DNA of 8,798 bases from DASUZB01 sp036377075 (GTDB taxonomy: Bacteria > Actinomycetota > CALGFH01): the NCBI GenBank assembly GCA_036377075.1, contig DASUZB010000169.1, positions 1 through 8,798 on the forward strand. Direction: 5' to 3'. The first letter of the stretch is position 1. The number at the start of each line of letters is the position of its first letter. Positions 1-5,231 of this stretch are shown here, one piece after another. The notes under the pieces were generated by a model, which was not told the DNA's origin, searched no databases, and saw nothing but the letters and a program-made list of their open reading frames with translations. The position numbers were made by a program, and so were the translations under genes.

Positions 1-416
1 CGGCCCCCCCGCCCCGCGACCAGGCCACCTTCGTCGTCGCCGGCCACCCACCCCCGCTGCTGCTCAGCGACCACGCCGAAGGGGTCGAGCTGCCCAGCGG
101 CCTGCCCCTCGGCCTCGGCACCGAGTGGACCGGCACCACCATCGCGCTGCCACCCGCCTGGACCCTGCTGTTCTACACCGACGGGCTGATCGAGGCCCGC
201 AGCGGTCCCCGCCCCGGTTCCGACCGTTTCGGCGAGCACGGCCTGATCGCCCACCTCGCCGCCCAGCCCGAACCCGCTAGCCTGGACGGCAGCGGCCTGG
301 ACAACCTCCTCGCCCACGTCCAGCGGCTCAGCGGCGAGCGCTTCGCCGACGACGTCGCCGTCCTGCTGGTCCGCCACCACCCCGACCCCGACGCCCCCGA
401 CCAAGGAGGTCATTGA
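1..416 (+). CDS. SpoIIE/RsbU-like PP2C serine phosphatase, C-terminal part (5' end outside window)
   Basis: This is the C-terminal end of a SpoIIE/RsbU-type (PP2C family) protein phosphatase; the frame starts at base 3. Family members dephosphorylate anti-anti-sigma (STAS) proteins in partner-switching cascades. Visible hallmarks are an AGHPPPLLL block (about 39-65), GLPLGLG (about 102-120), the LLFYTDGLIEAR block with a metal-binding Asp at 180-182, and the terminal FADDVAVLLVR block at 342-374 with the second conserved Asp pair (348-353). The spacing of these blocks is normal for the family, so this end is intact. The tail after it is short and Asp/Pro-rich. The stop TGA (414-416) overlaps the next start by one base, so the cupin gene is translationally coupled to it. 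Any sensor domain (PAS, GAF) lies upstream and cannot be seen. The family call is firm; the target protein is unknown. Confidence 0.88.
   Translation, partial: APPPRDQATFVVAGHPPPLLLSDHAEGVELPSGLPLGLGTEWTGTTIALPPAWTLLFYTDGLIEARSGPRPGSDRFGEHGLIAHLAAQPEPASLDGSGLDNLLAHVQRLSGERFADDVAVLLVRHHPDPDAPDQGGH
403..410 (+). promoter_or_regulatory. Strong ribosome binding site that fixes the cupin start
   Basis: AAGGAGGT is a full match to the anti-Shine-Dalgarno sequence. It lies inside the last codons of the phosphatase and ends 5 bases before ATG 416. The in-frame TTG at 413 would leave only 2 bases, so ATG 416 is the better start. Confidence 0.8.
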
Positions 417-913
417 TGCCCACTCCTCCCGCCCCCAAGCTGGTGGCACCGGAGGAAGGCAAGACCGTCACGCTCTACGGCGTCCGGTTCAGCTACAAGG
501 TCGTCAGCGCCGACTCCGGCGGGACCCTCGCCCTGCTCGAGGTCGAGATCCCCGCCAAGACCCTGGTCAAGCCCCACACCCACACCAAGGAAGACGAGTT
601 CTCGCTGATCAAGGCCGGCACCGTCGGCGTGCGCGTCGGCGACCGCACCCAGGAGGCCGGCCAGGGCGCCTACCTGGTCAAGCCGCGCGGGACGCCGCAC
701 GCGATGTGGAACGCGGGCGACGCCCCGGCGACCGTCCTGGAGATCCTCTCCCCCGCCGGCCTGGAGACCTACTTCGAGAAGCTGGGGCCCGTCCTGGCCC
801 ACGAGGGCGGCGCCGGCCGCCCGGAGTACTACCAGCTCGCGGAGGACTACGGCCTCACCATCAACGACGACTGGATCGAGGAGCTGGAGCGGACCTACGG
901 CATCAAGCTCTGA
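416..913 (+). CDS. Small single-domain cupin protein
   Basis: A 165-residue cupin_2-type protein with one beta-barrel domain. Both cupin motifs are complete: motif 1 is H54-x-H56-x4-E61-x6-G68 (PHTHTKEDEFSLIKAG), and motif 2 is G84-x5-P90-x-G92-x2-H95-x3-N99 (PRGTPHAMWN). The three His and one Glu are the usual metal ligands, so a metal-dependent fold is likely. The overall shape resembles quercetinase-like or uncharacterised actinobacterial cupins, but the substrate cannot be read. Residues 115-165 form an acidic, mostly helical extension (AEDYGLTINDDWIEELERTYG). The start is ATG 416, set by an excellent ribosome binding site and a TGATG overlap with the phosphatase stop. The coupling suggests co-expression with the phosphatase, not necessarily a shared function. 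Confidence 0.88.
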   Translation: MPTPPAPKLVAPEEGKTVTLYGVRFSYKVVSADSGGTLALLEVEIPAKTLVKPHTHTKEDEFSLIKAGTVGVRVGDRTQEAGQGAYLVKPRGTPHAMWNAGDAPATVLEILSPAGLETYFEKLGPVLAHEGGAGRPEYYQLAEDYGLTINDDWIEELERTYGIKL

Positions 914-950
914 CCGGCCACCGCAACCGGCGAGGAGGAGGCCTCGGGAG

Positions 951-1775
951 GTGACGGCCCGGACCTTCGTGGTCGCCCGCAACCCCGAGCCGAACACGCG
1001 GCTGCCCTACCTGCTGCGCCTGCCGCTCCCGGGCGGGCCGCTGGTGCTCAAGGCGCGCGCGCCGTGGCCGCGCACCGCCAAGGTCTACTGCCACCGCGCC
1101 GACGGCTGGCCCGAGGACGCCGAGATCCTCGAGGAGGTCCCCGTGCGGGTCTGCCGGCGCAACGGCGTCGCGATCGACCTGGTGCTGAACCGCGCCAGGG
1201 AGCACCGCTCGCAGCTGGTCTTCACCACCCTCCAGGGCGGCCGCGAGGCGATCTTCTGGCAGACCGCCCGCACCGCCGCCCAGGCCCGCCCCGGCATCCG
1301 CGTGCCGCGCCGCCGGGCCGCCGGCCACGACGCCGACGAGCTGGAGATCCTGGTCGACACGCGCGAGCGCTACCCCTACCGCTTCGCCGGCAAGCAGGCC
1401 CGCACCGTCCGCCGGGCGCTGCCCGCCGGCGACTACGCCGTCGAGCTGGACGGCGAGCCGGTCGCCGCGGTGGAGCGCAAGAGCCTCCCCGACCTGACCG
1501 GCGCCCTGGTCGACGGAAGCATCGCCTTCCTGCTCGCCGAGCTGGCCGCCCTGCCGCGCGCCGCCGTCGCGGTCGAGGACCGCTTCAGCGCGGTGTTCAA
1601 GCTCGAGCACGTCCAGCCCGGCTTCGTCGCCGAGCTGCTCGCCGCCGTCCAGGTCCGCTACCCGACCGTGCCGATCCTGTTCCTGGACTCGCGGCCGCTC
1701 GCCGAGGAATGGACCTTCCGCTTCCTCGGCGCCGCGCTGGCCCACGCCCGCGCCGACCGGTCCGAAGCGACCTAG
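951..1775 (+). CDS. ERCC4-domain nuclease (XPF/MUS81-type fold), actinobacterial single-chain form
   Basis: A 274-residue protein whose C-terminal half (about 130-260) is an ERCC4/XPF-type nuclease domain. The catalytic signature is visible: D136-T-R-E139, G160-D161-Y, then E175-R176-K177 and D181 (the GDx...ERKxxxD pattern that binds metal in XPF and MUS81). The family cuts branched or flap DNA. No helicase and no helix-hairpin-helix repeat is present, so the protein is far smaller than eukaryotic XPF. Residues 1-125 form a separate domain rich in Arg and Pro that I do not recognise; from memory it accompanies the ERCC4 domain in other actinobacterial proteins. The start is GTG 951, preceded by AGGAGGAGG (933-941) at 9 bases. 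It lies 37 bases after the cupin, so the two may be co-transcribed. It ends at a TAG directly followed by a hairpin. The nuclease call is firm; the cellular role (repair or recombination) is inference. Confidence 0.85.
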   Translation: MTARTFVVARNPEPNTRLPYLLRLPLPGGPLVLKARAPWPRTAKVYCHRADGWPEDAEILEEVPVRVCRRNGVAIDLVLNRAREHRSQLVFTTLQGGREAIFWQTARTAAQARPGIRVPRRRAAGHDADELEILVDTRERYPYRFAGKQARTVRRALPAGDYAVELDGEPVAAVERKSLPDLTGALVDGSIAFLLAELAALPRAAVAVEDRFSAVFKLEHVQPGFVAELLAAVQVRYPTVPILFLDSRPLAEEWTFRFLGAALAHARADRSEAT

Positions 1776-1801
1776 CGGGGAGACGGCAGCGTCAGTCCCC
1801 G
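1776..1801 (+). terminator. Hairpin directly after the ERCC4 stop codon, no U-tract
   Basis: CGGGGA (1776-1781) pairs with TCCCCG (1796-1801), and GACG (1782-1785) pairs with CGTC (1790-1793). This gives 10 base pairs with a GCAG tetraloop and a 2-base bulge (1794-1795). It starts on the base after the TAG stop. There is no T-run, so it would be a U-less terminator or an mRNA 3' end stabiliser. Confidence 0.5.
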
Positions 1802-2205
1802 GCGGCGCGCTCGGCCTGAAGGCGTGGCGCGGCGCTCGCCGTGCCGGTACCGACGAGGCCGGCGTGGCGCCGGCGGGTCGACCGCCGCGCGGCCGCACGC
1901 CAGGGGCGGCGTTCCGGGCCTCGCTGGTGTCGATCGCGGCCAACCCGAAGGCGGCCGTGTTCGCGATCTCGTTCTTCCCGCAGTTCCTGCCACGCAGCGG
2001 CCCGTTCGTCCCGACGCTCGTCGTCCTGGCGAGCATCCAGGTGCTGGTCGACAGCGCCTGGACCGCTGGCCTGGTGCTGCTCGCCGGCCGTGCCGGCGCC
2101 GCGTGGCGCCACCCCGCCGTCCGCGAGCGGCTCGAACGCGCCCTCGGCGCGATCCTCATCACCCTGGGACTGGAGCTCGCCGCCGACGTGGCCCACGGCC
2201 GTTGA
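1801..2205 (+). pseudogene. LysE/RhtB-family amino-acid exporter, N-terminal third missing
   Basis: The frame reads GLKAWRGAR at 1813-1839, then a polar loop, then FRASLVSIAANPKAAVFAIS with the NPK motif (1942-1950) and FFPQFLP, two further hydrophobic stretches (about 1996-2094) and a final ALGAILITLGLELA segment. This is the order found in the C-terminal two thirds of LysE/RhtB exporters, inner-membrane proteins of about 200-210 residues that export amino acids or homoserine lactones. The first two or three membrane segments are absent. Homology begins about 1810, only 35 bases after the ERCC4 stop, and the only nearby start (GTG 1864) lies downstream of the homologous GLKAWR block. The remaining frame has no internal stop and keeps normal codon use, so the loss looks like one recent deletion. 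I call it a pseudogene; a reduced protein starting at GTG 1864 (113 residues) is possible but lacks a good ribosome binding site. Confidence 0.72.
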
Positions 2206-2228
2206 CGCCCGCCCGGATGCGGCACACT
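2202..2228 (+). promoter_or_regulatory. Possible SigA-type promoter for the methyltransferase
   Basis: TTGACG (2202-2207) is a good -35 hexamer overlapping the LysE stop codon. The best -10 candidates (CACACT at 2223-2228, or bases just downstream) are poor. It would give the methyltransferase its own transcript, as expected after a decayed gene. Confidence 0.3.
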
Positions 2229-2272
2229 CCCACCCAGCAAGCAGTCTCCACCCAGGAAGGACCGTCCCCACC

Positions 2273-3037
2273 ATGGCCGACCGGGCTCACCAGCGGGTCA
2301 ACCGCGCCCGCTGGAACGCCATCGCCGACGAGTACCAGGAGCACAACCGGTCCCAGATCCGGGAGCAGGCGTTCAGCGGCGACGTCACCTGGGGCCTGTG
2401 GGCCATCCCCGAGTCCCAACTCCACGTCCTCGGCGACGTCAGCGGCAAGGACGTCCTCGAGTTCGGCTGCGGCGGCGCCCAGTGGTCGACCGCGCTCGCC
2501 CGCCAGGGCGCCAGGCCCGTCGGGATCGACATGTCGGAGCGCCAGCTCGCCCACGCCCGCCGCCTCCGCCAGGAGACCGGCATCGCGTTCCCGCTGGTCC
2601 AGGCGAGCGGCGAGCAGCTCCCGTTCGCCGACGCCAGCTTCGACGTGGTCTTCGCCGACCACGGCGCCTTCTCCTTCGCCGACCCCGACCGCACCATCCC
2701 CGAAGCTGCCCGCGTCCTCCGCCCCGGCGGCCTCCTCGCCTTCAGCCATACCAGCCACATCTTCGAGATCGCCTCGCCCGACCACGCCGAGCACGCCACC
2801 GACCGGCTCGTCCACGACTACTTCGACACCCTCGAGGTCGAAGCCGACGGCATGGTCCACTTCAGCCTCCCCTACAGCACCTGGACCTCCCTCTTCCACG
2901 CCAACGGCCTGGTCGTCGAGGAGCTGATCGAGCCGCGCCCCGAACCCGACGCGGTCAGCACCTACCGCGACGACCAGGACCGCGAATGGGCACGCCGCTG
3001 GCCGTCCGAGTCGATCTGGCGCGTACGCAAGCGCTAG
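2273..3037 (+). CDS. Class I SAM-dependent methyltransferase
   Basis: A 254-residue methyltransferase with the Rossmann-like class I fold. Motif I is VLEFGCGGAQ at residues 61-70 (SAM binding), the acidic residue after beta-2 is D86 in GIDMSE, the adenine-side block is SGEQLPFADASFDVVFADHG (112-131), and the post-motif LRPGGLLAFS is at 149-158. This order is that of the Methyltransf_11/UbiE-like group, which methylates small molecules. The N-terminal RVNRARWNAIADEYQEHN stretch (8-25) and the C-terminal YRDDQDREWARRWPSESIWRVRKR region resemble many uncharacterised actinobacterial members of about this length, so the gene looks complete. The start is ATG 2273; AGGAAGGA at 2254-2261 lies 11 bases upstream. 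A 19-base-pair hairpin begins 4 bases after the stop. The neighbours do not indicate a substrate. Confidence 0.86.
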   Translation: MADRAHQRVNRARWNAIADEYQEHNRSQIREQAFSGDVTWGLWAIPESQLHVLGDVSGKDVLEFGCGGAQWSTALARQGARPVGIDMSERQLAHARRLRQETGIAFPLVQASGEQLPFADASFDVVFADHGAFSFADPDRTIPEAARVLRPGGLLAFSHTSHIFEIASPDHAEHATDRLVHDYFDTLEVEADGMVHFSLPYSTWTSLFHANGLVVEELIEPRPEPDAVSTYRDDQDREWARRWPSESIWRVRKR

Positions 3038-3040
3038 AGC

Positions 3041-3095
3041 GGGGAGGGGGCGGCGACGAAGGCCGTCGGACCATCGTCGCCGGATCCCCCTCCCC
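3041..3095 (+). terminator. Long hairpin terminator of the methyltransferase
   Basis: GGGGAGGGGG (3041-3050) pairs perfectly with CCCCCTCCCC (3086-3095), and CGGCGACGA (3051-3059) pairs with TCGTCGCCG (3074-3082). Together that is 19 base pairs broken only by a 3-base bulge (GAT, 3083-3085), with a 14-base loop. It begins 4 bases after the methyltransferase stop. It lacks a T-run. Its position between convergent units makes termination the likely role. Confidence 0.65.
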
Positions 3096-3098
3096 TGA

Positions 3099-3130
3099 CC
3101 GGGGGTCGACGCCTCGTCGCCGGCCCCCGG
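3099..3130 (-). terminator. Hairpin terminator of the minus-strand small-protein unit
   Basis: CCGGGGG (3099-3105) pairs with CCCCCGG (3124-3130), and the inner CGACG (3107-3111) pairs with CGTCG (3115-3119) around a 3-base loop. The sides carry a 1-base and a 4-base bulge. Read on the minus strand it starts 5 bases after the stop of the 69-residue gene. There is no T-run. Its placement supports that gene being real. Confidence 0.55.
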
Positions 3131-3134
3131 CTTC

Positions 3135-3344
3135 TCAGGCCGGAGGCCGGTGCTCGGCGGGCTCGTCGCCGGAGAGGCCGCTCAGGTCGTCGGCCCAGGA
3201 ACGCAAGGCGACCGCGGCGAGAGCGACCTCGGGAGGTGCCGGGATCGCGCAGGAGACGCCCGCCCAGCGCAAGCTGTGCAGCAGGGCGCTACCGGCGAGT
3301 GCAGCCTCGGCGAGCTCCCTCGGCCCGACCCTGTCGCTTACCAC
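3135..3344 (-). CDS. Small protein of unknown function, second gene of a minus-strand unit
   Basis: A 69-residue open frame running from GTG (3344-3342) to TGA (3137-3135). I do not recognise it. The sequence is Ala/Leu-rich and probably helical: an ELAEAALAGSALLHSLRWAG stretch (about residues 10-29), then a PAPPEVALAAVALRSWADDL stretch (about 36-55), and a polar acidic tail. It has no clear membrane segment and one Cys. Third codon positions are mostly C or G, like neighbouring genes, which supports coding. Its start overlaps the stop of the upstream 34-residue gene by 7 bases, a typical translational-coupling arrangement, and a strong hairpin follows its stop by 5 bases. It converges on the methyltransferase. 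It might be a soluble partner of the membrane peptide, but that is inference. It could still be a chance frame, since random open frames are common at this GC content. Confidence 0.5.
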   Translation of the reverse strand: MVSDRVGPRELAEAALAGSALLHSLRWAGVSCAIPAPPEVALAAVALRSWADDLSGLSGDEPAEHRPPA

Positions 3345-3442
3345 CGGCGCCGCCCGCGGGGCGGCAGCTCGGCGAGGAGAATGGGGACGACGGCCAGCAT
3401 TGCGGCTGCCAAGAATGACCCCAAAGGGCTAATGTGCTCCAT
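3338..3442 (-). CDS. 34-residue hydrophobic, probably membrane-spanning peptide
   Basis: This short frame runs from ATG (3442-3440) to TAA (3340-3338). It has a short N-terminus (MEHISPLG), one hydrophobic helix long enough to span a membrane (SFLAAAMLAVVPILLAEL, residues 9-26), and a basic tail, PPRGRRRW. A good ribosome binding site, GAGGAG, lies 7 bases before the ATG. The positive-inside rule would put the tail in the cytoplasm. Its codons are less GC-rich (TTG, ATT, GCA) than those of neighbouring genes. The stop overlaps the start of the next gene by 7 bases. The architecture is that of small membrane proteins in general, including subunits of larger complexes and type I toxin-like peptides. 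I do not recognise a family, and it does not match KdpF. A structured region lies upstream. Confidence 0.5.
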   Translation of the reverse strand: MEHISPLGSFLAAAMLAVVPILLAELPPRGRRRW

Positions 3443-3469
3443 GTCGGCGCTCCTCGTAGCGTCGGCCAC

Positions 3470-3502
3470 GGCCCCGGGAGAGTGTCGGCTCTCGCCGGGG
3501 CC
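3470..3502. promoter_or_regulatory. Hairpin in the leader of the minus-strand small-protein unit
   Basis: GGCCCCGG (3470-3477) pairs with CCGGGGCC (3495-3502), and GAGAG (3478-3482) pairs with CTCTC (3489-3493), leaving one bulged G (3494) and a 6-base loop: 13 base pairs in all. On the minus strand it lies 28-60 bases upstream of the 34-residue gene, so it would sit in that gene's leader. It could also insulate the divergent genes. No U-run follows on either strand. Confidence 0.45.
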
Positions 3503-3515
3503 CCTAATTAGGGGC
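3500..3515. promoter_or_regulatory. 16-bp perfect palindrome, candidate operator
   Basis: GCCCCTAATTAGGGGC is a perfect 16-base palindrome with an AT-only core in very GC-rich surroundings. It lies in the divergent region between the minus-strand small-protein unit and the FAD gene, and shares its left end with the 3470-3502 hairpin. A dimeric repressor site is the natural reading; the regulator is not known. Confidence 0.45.
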
Positions 3516-3598
3516 ATTCAGTCTTCTACACCTTCCGGGCGCCGATGACCAGTTTGGGTGCGCGCCTGTGGACAAGCAGTTGCGCCCGTGAGTGGCCG

Positions 3599-3619
3599 GA
3601 CTCCGGGAGTCGGTACGCT
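3599..3619 (+). promoter_or_regulatory. Leaderless-type promoter with an overlapping inverted repeat
   Basis: TACGCT (3614-3619) fits the TANNNT -10 pattern. It lies 6 bases before ATG 3626, so the predicted first transcribed base is the A of the ATG. No ribosome binding site is present at a useful distance, as expected for a leaderless mRNA. Just upstream, GACTCC-G-GGAGTC (3599-3611) is a perfect inverted repeat in the spacer of that promoter, a plausible operator. I see no convincing -35. Confidence 0.5.
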
Positions 3620-3625
3620 GACGGC

Positions 3626-4285
3626 ATGCGTGACGGGGCGAGCGTGGTGGTGGTCGGGGCGGGGGTGGTTGGCTGTTCGATCGCCTTCCAGCTCGCCGAG
3701 CGTGGCGTCGACGTGCTGGTGGTCGAGCGCGGGACGGTGTGCTCGGGGATGACCACGCCGGAGCGGGCGCAGGTCGCGTTCCTCCGGCGGCCGGACGCGG
3801 CGCGGCGGCACCCGGTGGTGATCGACGCGGTGCTGGGCACCTACTTCCGGCCGCACGGTGGCGAGCTGTCGCTGCTGGGCGTGGAGGCCGGCCACCGGCT
3901 CGACGTGGCCGCGGTGGACCGCGAGGTGGAGGGCTGGAGCCCGGAGCTGGTCGCGGATGCCGTTGATCGCCTGGTCGCGCGGGTGCCGTCGTTCCGCGGA
4001 GCGGCGCTGGCTCGCGGGCACCGGGGCGTCTACGACACCTCGCCGGACACCCGGGCGGTGCTCGACCGCGCTCCCGGCGTGGAGGGGCTGTTCGTGGCCG
4101 GCGGCTTCTCCGGCACCGGGTTCAAGACCGCGCCGGCGGTCGGCGTTGGCATCGCCGAGATGGTGACCGGCGGCCGCGCGGAAACGGTGGACCTGCACCC
4201 GTTCCGCCTGTCCCGCTTCGCCGAGGGCGACCCGATCGTGGGGGACGAGTACGAGCTGCCACCTACCTTCGGCCACAAGCTCTGA
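3626..4285 (+). pseudogene. DAO-type FAD-dependent oxidoreductase with an internal in-frame deletion
   Basis: The 219-residue product joins two distant parts of a DAO-family flavin amine oxidase (glycine, sarcosine or hydroxyproline oxidase type). Residues 6-42 are the FAD-binding Rossmann start: VVVVGAGVVGCSIAFQLAE with G11-x-G13-x2-G16, then VLVVERGTVCSGMT with ribose-binding E34. Residue 45 onwards (PERAQVAFLRRP, YFRPHGGELSLLG at 73-85, GVYDTSPDTRAVL at 134-146, GLFVAGGFSGTGFKTAPAVG at 154-173, the last being the second FAD contact) belongs to the final 40 percent of the family. Full proteins have about 370-400 residues, so roughly 150, including most of the substrate domain, are missing at about base 3755. 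The frame is kept and no stop follows. The start is ATG 3626 with a leaderless-type promoter. Without its middle it is unlikely to be an active oxidase; a remodelled protein or an assembly error are alternatives. Confidence 0.7.
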
Positions 4286-4316
4286 TGCGCCGGGCCGGGC
4301 CTGACTGGAGGCGAGT

Positions 4317-5150
4317 ATGAGCCGTTCCTTCGTGGTGACCGGAGGGGGCCGCGGCATCGGCCGCGCGGTGGTGGAGCGGCTCCTCACGGGCGGCGGCAGC
4401 GTGGTCGCGGTCGAGCTCGACCCGGACGCGCTGGCGTGGACCGGGCAGCATCCTGCCGGTCGGCGCGTGGTCGCCGTCGCCGGCGACGCCGGCGACGAGG
4501 CTGTCGCCGAGCAGGCCGCCGACCGCGCGCAGGCCGCGGGCACCCTCGCCGGCTGGGTCAACAACGCCGCGGTGTTCCACGACGCCTGGATCCACGCGGC
4601 GCCGCCGGGTGAGGTGCTCGACCTGATCCAGCGGAACCTGGCTCCCGCCGTGGTCGGGTGCGCGACCGCCATCCGGCGGTTCCTGGCGGCGGGCACCGGC
4701 GGGGCGGTCGTCAACGTCTCCTCCCACCAGGCACGCCGGGCGGTTCCCGGCGCGCTGCCGTACGCGACCGCCAAGGCGGCCGTCGAGGGGCTGACCCGCG
4801 CCCTGGCGGTCGACTACGGGCCGCGCGGCATCAGGGTCAACGCCGTGGCGCTCGGCTCCATCGCCACCGAGCGCTACGAGGCGTTCCTGGCCGGTCAGGA
4901 GCCCGCGGCGGCCGAGCGGGTCGAGGCGGAGCTGGGCCGGCTGCACCCGGTCGGCCGGGTCGGGCGTCCCGAGGAGGTCGCCGCCGCCGTCGCCTACCTG
5001 CTCTCGGACGAGGCCAGCTTCGTCAACGGCGCGACCGTGCCCGTCGACGGCGGGCGGTCGGTGCTGGGCCAGGACCCCGAGGCGCGAGACCCCGGGCCGC
5101 CGACGCCGCGGCGCGACGCGGACGTGCCGGATTCCGGGGCGGCGACGTAA
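4317..5150 (+). CDS. Short-chain dehydrogenase/reductase (classical SDR)
   Basis: A 277-residue classical SDR, an NAD(P)-dependent alcohol/ketone oxidoreductase of the FabG-like group. It has the cofactor motif TGGGRGIG (8-15), an acidic residue after beta-2 (E33) that favours NAD over NADP, NNAA (82-85), N107, and the catalytic S136, Y149 and K153 (NVSS and YATAK). The PG-type loop is altered to ALGSIATERY, and the family's closing VPVDGG is at 241-246. Residues 250-277 are an extra polar Pro/Arg/Asp-rich tail with no visible motif. The start is ATG 4317 with GGAGG (4307-4311) 5 bases upstream, 31 bases after the FAD gene, so the two probably share a transcript and may have served one catabolic route. 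The substrate cannot be read from sequence. The stop TAA lies within the -35 element of the following sigma-operon promoter. Confidence 0.88.
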   Translation: MSRSFVVTGGGRGIGRAVVERLLTGGGSVVAVELDPDALAWTGQHPAGRRVVAVAGDAGDEAVAEQAADRAQAAGTLAGWVNNAAVFHDAWIHAAPPGEVLDLIQRNLAPAVVGCATAIRRFLAAGTGGAVVNVSSHQARRAVPGALPYATAKAAVEGLTRALAVDYGPRGIRVNAVALGSIATERYEAFLAGQEPAAAERVEAELGRLHPVGRVGRPEEVAAAVAYLLSDEASFVNGATVPVDGGRSVLGQDPEARDPGPPTPRRDADVPDSGAAT

Positions 5151-5174
5151 CGATCGGCGCCCCGGATGCCTCTG
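5147..5174 (+). promoter_or_regulatory. Putative ECF sigma promoter of the anti-sigma/sigma operon
   Basis: GTAACGA (5147-5153), 14 bases, then GCCTCTG (5168-5174). The same two blocks at the same spacing occur before the exporter gene at 6177-6204. The AAC core is the usual hallmark of ECF -35 elements. The -35 overlaps the SDR stop codon. The start site would fall near 5180, leaving a leader of about 50 bases with the ribosome binding site at its end. This fits autoregulation by the sigma factor encoded just downstream. Confidence 0.65.
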
Positions 5175-5218
5175 GGCACGTGATCGTTGCCGGCGGCGAG
5201 GTCGGTCCGGCGCGGAGC

Positions 5219-5225
5219 GGAGGAG
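5219..5225 (+). promoter_or_regulatory. Ribosome binding site deciding the anti-sigma start
   Basis: GGAGGAG ends 6 bases before GTG 5232. The in-frame ATG at 5244 would be 18 bases away, and starts farther upstream would fall next to the predicted promoter, so GTG 5232 is chosen. Confidence 0.6.
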
Positions 5226-5231
5226 CCTGCG

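Noticed and set aside
413..415. TTG as the start of the cupin gene
   Set aside because: It leaves only 2 bases to the AAGGAGGT site; ATG 416 has ideal spacing and gives the same frame.
903..2240. Long minus-strand open frame opposite the ERCC4 and LysE genes
   Set aside because: Its product is low-complexity Arg/Ala/Gly sequence with no family motif, as expected for the antisense of GC-rich genes. The same holds for minus-strand frames at 3518-4774, 4263-5360, 4994-6220 and 6217-8253.
3338..3442. KdpF or a riboswitch-controlled small potassium-pump subunit
   Set aside because: The peptide lacks KdpF-like sequence, no kdpA follows, and the upstream structure matches no riboswitch consensus that I can recognise.
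3150..3548. Plus-strand open frame across the small-protein region
   Set aside because: No recognisable motif, no ribosome binding site, and it runs through the hairpin and palindrome; the minus-strand reading has better start, coupling and stop signals.
3526..3597. Minus-strand tail reading RAQLLVHRRAPKLVIGARKV and ending in TAG
   Set aside because: It looks like the end of a real protein, but I do not recognise it and its upstream continuation is antisense to the FAD gene. Too weak to call a remnant.
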